Assembly: GCA_023433615.1 (NCBI GenBank)
Contig: JAEZCJ010000004.1
Span: 1 to 62,063 of the forward strand
Length of the DNA: 62,063 bases
DNA from: Bacillota bacterium
Lineage (GTDB): Bacteria > Bacillota > Bacilli > Paenibacillales > Paenibacillaceae
Direction: 5' to 3'
Of the stretch, positions 60,890-62,063 are shown piece after piece (the first letter of the stretch is position 1; each line of letters starts with the position of its first letter). The position numbers and the translations under genes were made by a program. Below the pieces are notes generated by a model. It was not told the DNA's origin. It ran no database searches and saw only the letters and a list, made by a program, of their open reading frames with translations.

Positions 60890-61321
60890 TTATTGATACA
60901 TCTGGACATACCACATCTTGAAGCCCTGCTTCTCATAAAAGTTCGCAATGCTGCGCCAATCCAGATTGGATGATCCGACCATCGAATGCGTAACGCCCTT
61001 CGATCTCGCCTCTTCCAATAGCTTCTCGACCAGACGCTGCCCGATACCGGAACCTCGTTCGTTCGGATGGACGTATAACTCTTGGATTTCTAAGAAAGAG
61101 ACTTCCATCGGGAAGACCGGGTAGTGCGATGTCCGGACGGCGCCGATGATATAGCCCGCCACCTCGCCGTTACGCTCAGCAACCCAGCCATAATCGCCCA
61201 ATCGCTTCTCGATTTGGTCTTCATTGGATGCCGGGTACGCGAACGTCACTTCCTCTTCCGCCCATCGCCGAGACAACGCTGCGATACGCGGCACGTCTTG
61301 TGCCACTGCTTTTCGAATCAA
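60890..61321 (-). CDS. GNAT-family N-acetyltransferase
   Basis: 143 residues with the acetyl-CoA-binding motif A (IQELYVHPNERGSGIGQRLV, with RGSGIG as the pyrophosphate loop) and a C-terminal NFYEKQGFK. Start: GGAGG 10 bases before the TTG at 61321. Substrate unknown. Confidence 0.87.
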   Translation of the reverse strand: MIRKAVAQDVPRIAALSRRWAEEEVTFAYPASNEDQIEKRLGDYGWVAERNGEVAGYIIGAVRTSHYPVFPMEVSFLEIQELYVHPNERGSGIGQRLVEKLLEEARSKGVTHSMVGSSNLDWRSIANFYEKQGFKMWYVQMYQ

Positions 61322-61372
61322 GGTTACGCGACCTCCAATCCACGTTGTAAGAGCAGCTTCGGTGTCCGCCAG

Positions 61373-61762
61373 CTATAGCGCAAGTTCCGCATGGATCTCG
61401 CCGCATGCTAGAACATCGCCGGTCGGAATGAACCCGAGCGCATCATAGATCTTCTTGGCCGGCACATTGTCAGGCTTGTAGGTGAGCTCGGCCACTTTGG
61501 CTTTGCCGCGAGGCCAGGTTCTGAAGTACTCGATCGCCTTGACCATTGCTTCTTTCCCATACCCTTTACCTTGATACCGCCTGTCGATCATCATCTTGAA
61601 TACGCCGTAACTGCTGCGCTCAAAGTCGCCGTCTCCGTCGTCATAGTACATGCTAATGAATCCAACCAGCGTTTCTTCCTTATAGATTGCGAACGTCATG
61701 ATCACTTGTCCCTCATCCGAAGCGATATAAGCCTCAGCGAGAGCATGCTGATTGGTAGACAT
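61373..61762 (-). CDS. GNAT-family N-acetyltransferase, 5' end probably disrupted
   Basis: Diamine-acetyltransferase-like GNAT domain; motif A is MMIDRRYQGKGYGKEAMVKA and the end has NVPAKKIYDALGF. From the first ATG (61762) it is 129 residues, but family-like coding (CIELRITEEQQQFMSTNQHA) continues upstream to about 61800, after which no in-frame start or ribosome binding site appears and a stop is met. The first ~15 residues of a normal member are therefore missing. Either an internal ATG without a clear ribosome binding site is used or the gene is decaying. Confidence 0.65.
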   Translation of the reverse strand: MSTNQHALAEAYIASDEGQVIMTFAIYKEETLVGFISMYYDDGDGDFERSSYGVFKMMIDRRYQGKGYGKEAMVKAIEYFRTWPRGKAKVAELTYKPDNVPAKKIYDALGFIPTGDVLACGEIHAELAL

Positions 61763-61887
61763 GAATTGCTGTTGTTCTTCGGTAATTCTGAGCTCGATGC
61801 AAGGAATGAAGTGTCGGTAAATCCGAACTGCAGATGCGCGGTGACGCCTAGCAACCAGCCGCTTGGCGAGAGCTTATCATCCTATGG

Positions 61888-61921
61888 CAAAAAGAGCAGC
61901 CGCGCTAACCGCCGGCCGCTC
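61888..61921 (-). terminator. intrinsic terminator of the right-edge xylanase gene
   Basis: GAGCGGCCG/CGGCTGCTC stem (one G-U pair) followed on the minus strand by TTTTTG, 17 bases past the stop. Confidence 0.7.
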
Positions 61922-61937
61922 TCTCTCCCAACCATCG

Positions 61938-62063
61938 CTATTCTTTCTTCAGCAGGTGCTCCTCCAGCTTCGACGGATCCGCGACCGCCCAGAACGCCGG
62001 CTTCGCGTGCAGATACTCGTCGAACAGCATCGGTGCATCCGTGCGGCCCTGTACCGGAAAATT
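61938..62063 (-). CDS. GH10 endo-xylanase, C-terminal end (partial)
   Basis: The last 41 codons of a minus-strand gene cut by the window edge. NFPVQGRTDAPMLFDEYL followed by AKPAFWAVADPS is the typical C-terminus of GH10 catalytic domains (final barrel strand and helix). It is not a copy of the neighbouring GH10 gene, which ends differently, so the region carries two GH10 genes. Confidence 0.85.
   Translation of the reverse strand, partial: NFPVQGRTDAPMLFDEYLHAKPAFWAVADPSKLEEHLLKKE

Noticed and set aside
1..62063. tRNA, rRNA or known riboswitch
   Set aside because: I found no cloverleaf, rRNA segment or recognisable riboswitch core in any intergenic region.

Overview
The window comes from a GC-rich, Gram-positive, low-GC-phylum-type bacterium, most likely Paenibacillus or a close relative (inference). 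The pointers are two CUT1 sugar-uptake operons of the LplB/YtcP/LipO type, YesM/YesN-type sensor-regulators, many intracellular glycoside hydrolases without signal peptides, strong AGGAGG-type ribosome binding sites with frequent TTG/GTG starts, and Bacilli-type small proteins (CBO0543 family, DUF5662). Almost everything lies on the minus strand.

Layout. 1-3071: an MMPL-type RND exporter (5' end cut by the window) converges on a small alarmone synthetase. 3236-12062: a sugar operon (AraC-type membrane regulator, lipoprotein binding protein, two permeases, a GH2 enzyme with a glucuronidase-like NxK motif, a Gfo/Idh dehydrogenase). 12342-14951: adhE behind a near-perfect Rex operator. 15101-16750: a dead IS110-family element with a structured, inverted-repeat-bounded segment on its 3' side. 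16862-26386: an accessory stretch, in large parts AT-richer, with three VOC proteins, a lipoprotein, a GyrI-like protein, a UvrA-like protein without ATPase motifs, a frameshifted argC, two hydrolases, a gene remnant with a hairpin tandem repeat, a DUF5662 protein and a small P-loop kinase.

26593-44128: carbohydrate region with GH95 fucosidase, GH31 enzyme, an AraC regulator, a 113-bp repeat array, and a six-gene operon (binding protein, two permeases, YesM kinase, YesN regulator, an unclassified 731-residue likely glycosidase) divergent from an SGNH esterase. 44269-46733: a secreted copper-amine-oxidase-N domain protein and a beta-lactamase-fold hydrolase.

46833-53875 is the most unusual block: a PpiC-type protein and a C39-peptidase ABC exporter carrying two N-terminal cyclic-nucleotide-binding domains are divergent from a 52-residue double-glycine precursor peptide (predicted 17-residue mature peptide). 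A 7TMR-DISM histidine kinase and an OmpR-type regulator sit immediately beyond it, and an 11-bp-spaced direct repeat lies in the precursor promoter. I read this as a candidate peptide secretion or signalling system.

54040-62063: xylan/arabinoxylan genes (two GH43, one complete and one partial GH10, an ABC exporter) with a methyltransferase and two GNAT acetyltransferases between them. The glycoside hydrolases appear cytoplasmic, which fits import of oligosaccharides by the CUT1 transporters and intracellular trimming.
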